Assembly: GCF_000151315.2 (NCBI RefSeq) | Contig: NW_011887296.1 | Location: 134,643 to 198,642 of the forward strand | Reading direction: 5' to 3' | Origin: Capsaspora owczarzaki ATCC 30864 | Taxonomy: Eukaryota > Opisthokonta > Filasterea | Length of the DNA stretch: 64,000 nucleotides | In this document: piece by piece, positions 63,971 to 64,000 of the stretch | Layout of the letters: every line of letters starts with the position of its first letter | Position numbering within the stretch: the stretch's first letter is position 1 | Translations under genes and position numbers: made by a program | Notes under the pieces: model-generated | Told to the model about the DNA's origin: nothing | What the model saw: only the letters and a program-made list of their open reading frames with translations | Databases searched by the model: none

Positions 63971-64000
63971 CTGAAAAAGTGGTTCTCCCGGGTTGAGAAA

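Overview
The window is a gene-dense, intron-rich eukaryotic nuclear segment. About 20 protein genes lie in 64 kb, most introns are 50-150 bp with GT-AG ends, intergenic gaps are 0.1-1.6 kb, and homopolymer and TTTG-type tracts are frequent. Gene content points to a unicellular holozoan. It carries a MAGI-type PDZ-GuK-WW-WW scaffold gene, an animal-type RNase P subunit (RPP40), an RI-type PKA regulatory subunit and a CYP4-like P450. Beside them sits a DUF2838/GPC1 glycerophosphocholine acyltransferase, a family typical of fungi, plants and protists. A filasterean such as Capsaspora fits the content and density, but that placement is inference. No transposon, virus-like element, CRISPR array, rRNA or convincing tRNA was seen.

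Layout: 0.1-4.5 kb (+) WASHC4/SWIP, 5' end outside the window; 4.9-7.1 kb (+) MAGI-like scaffold; 7.6-10.3 kb (-) aldose 1-epimerase; 10.8-27 kb (-) a giant HUWE1 HECT ligase with one exon of about 12 kb; 28.3-31.0 kb (+) GPC1-like acyltransferase; 31.1-33.3 kb (-) CSTF2; 33.6-36.2 kb (+) cytochrome P450; 36.5-37.6 kb (-) RBM18; 37.9-39.8 kb (+) RPP40; 39.9-41.4 kb (-) CFDP1/SWC5; 42.2-43.5 kb (-) PABPN1; 43.8-46.4 kb (-) dynein light intermediate chain; 46.6-48.9 kb (+) RPUSD2; 49.1-50.6 kb (-) SIRT2-like sirtuin; 51.8-52.2 kb (+) ubiquitin-eS31; 52.4-53.6 kb (-) PRA1; 53.8-57.3 kb (-) AMFR/gp78; 57.8-59.5 kb (-) PKA RI subunit; 61.1-62.6 kb (-) and 62.6->64 kb (-) two unrecognised genes.

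The genes are housekeeping genes in alternating orientation, not an operon. Two loose themes appear. Between 31 and 49 kb lie five RNA-processing genes (CSTF2, RBM18, RPP40, PABPN1, RPUSD2). The ubiquitin system is represented by HUWE1, ubiquitin-eS31 and AMFR. Exon structures were deduced by joining splice sites in phase and comparing the protein with remembered family members. Every join listed is phase-consistent unless stated otherwise.

The observations I rate highest are: the catalytic cysteine codon of the HUWE1 HECT domain is split by the last intron, so unspliced RNA encodes Trp then stop; a short premetazoan-type MAGI without the C-terminal PDZ array; an alternating-orientation GCTCAG array with a hairpin in the RBM18/RPP40 bidirectional promoter, whose core recurs in another divergent promoter; two GC-AG introns; and a polyproline C-terminus on the WASH-complex subunit.
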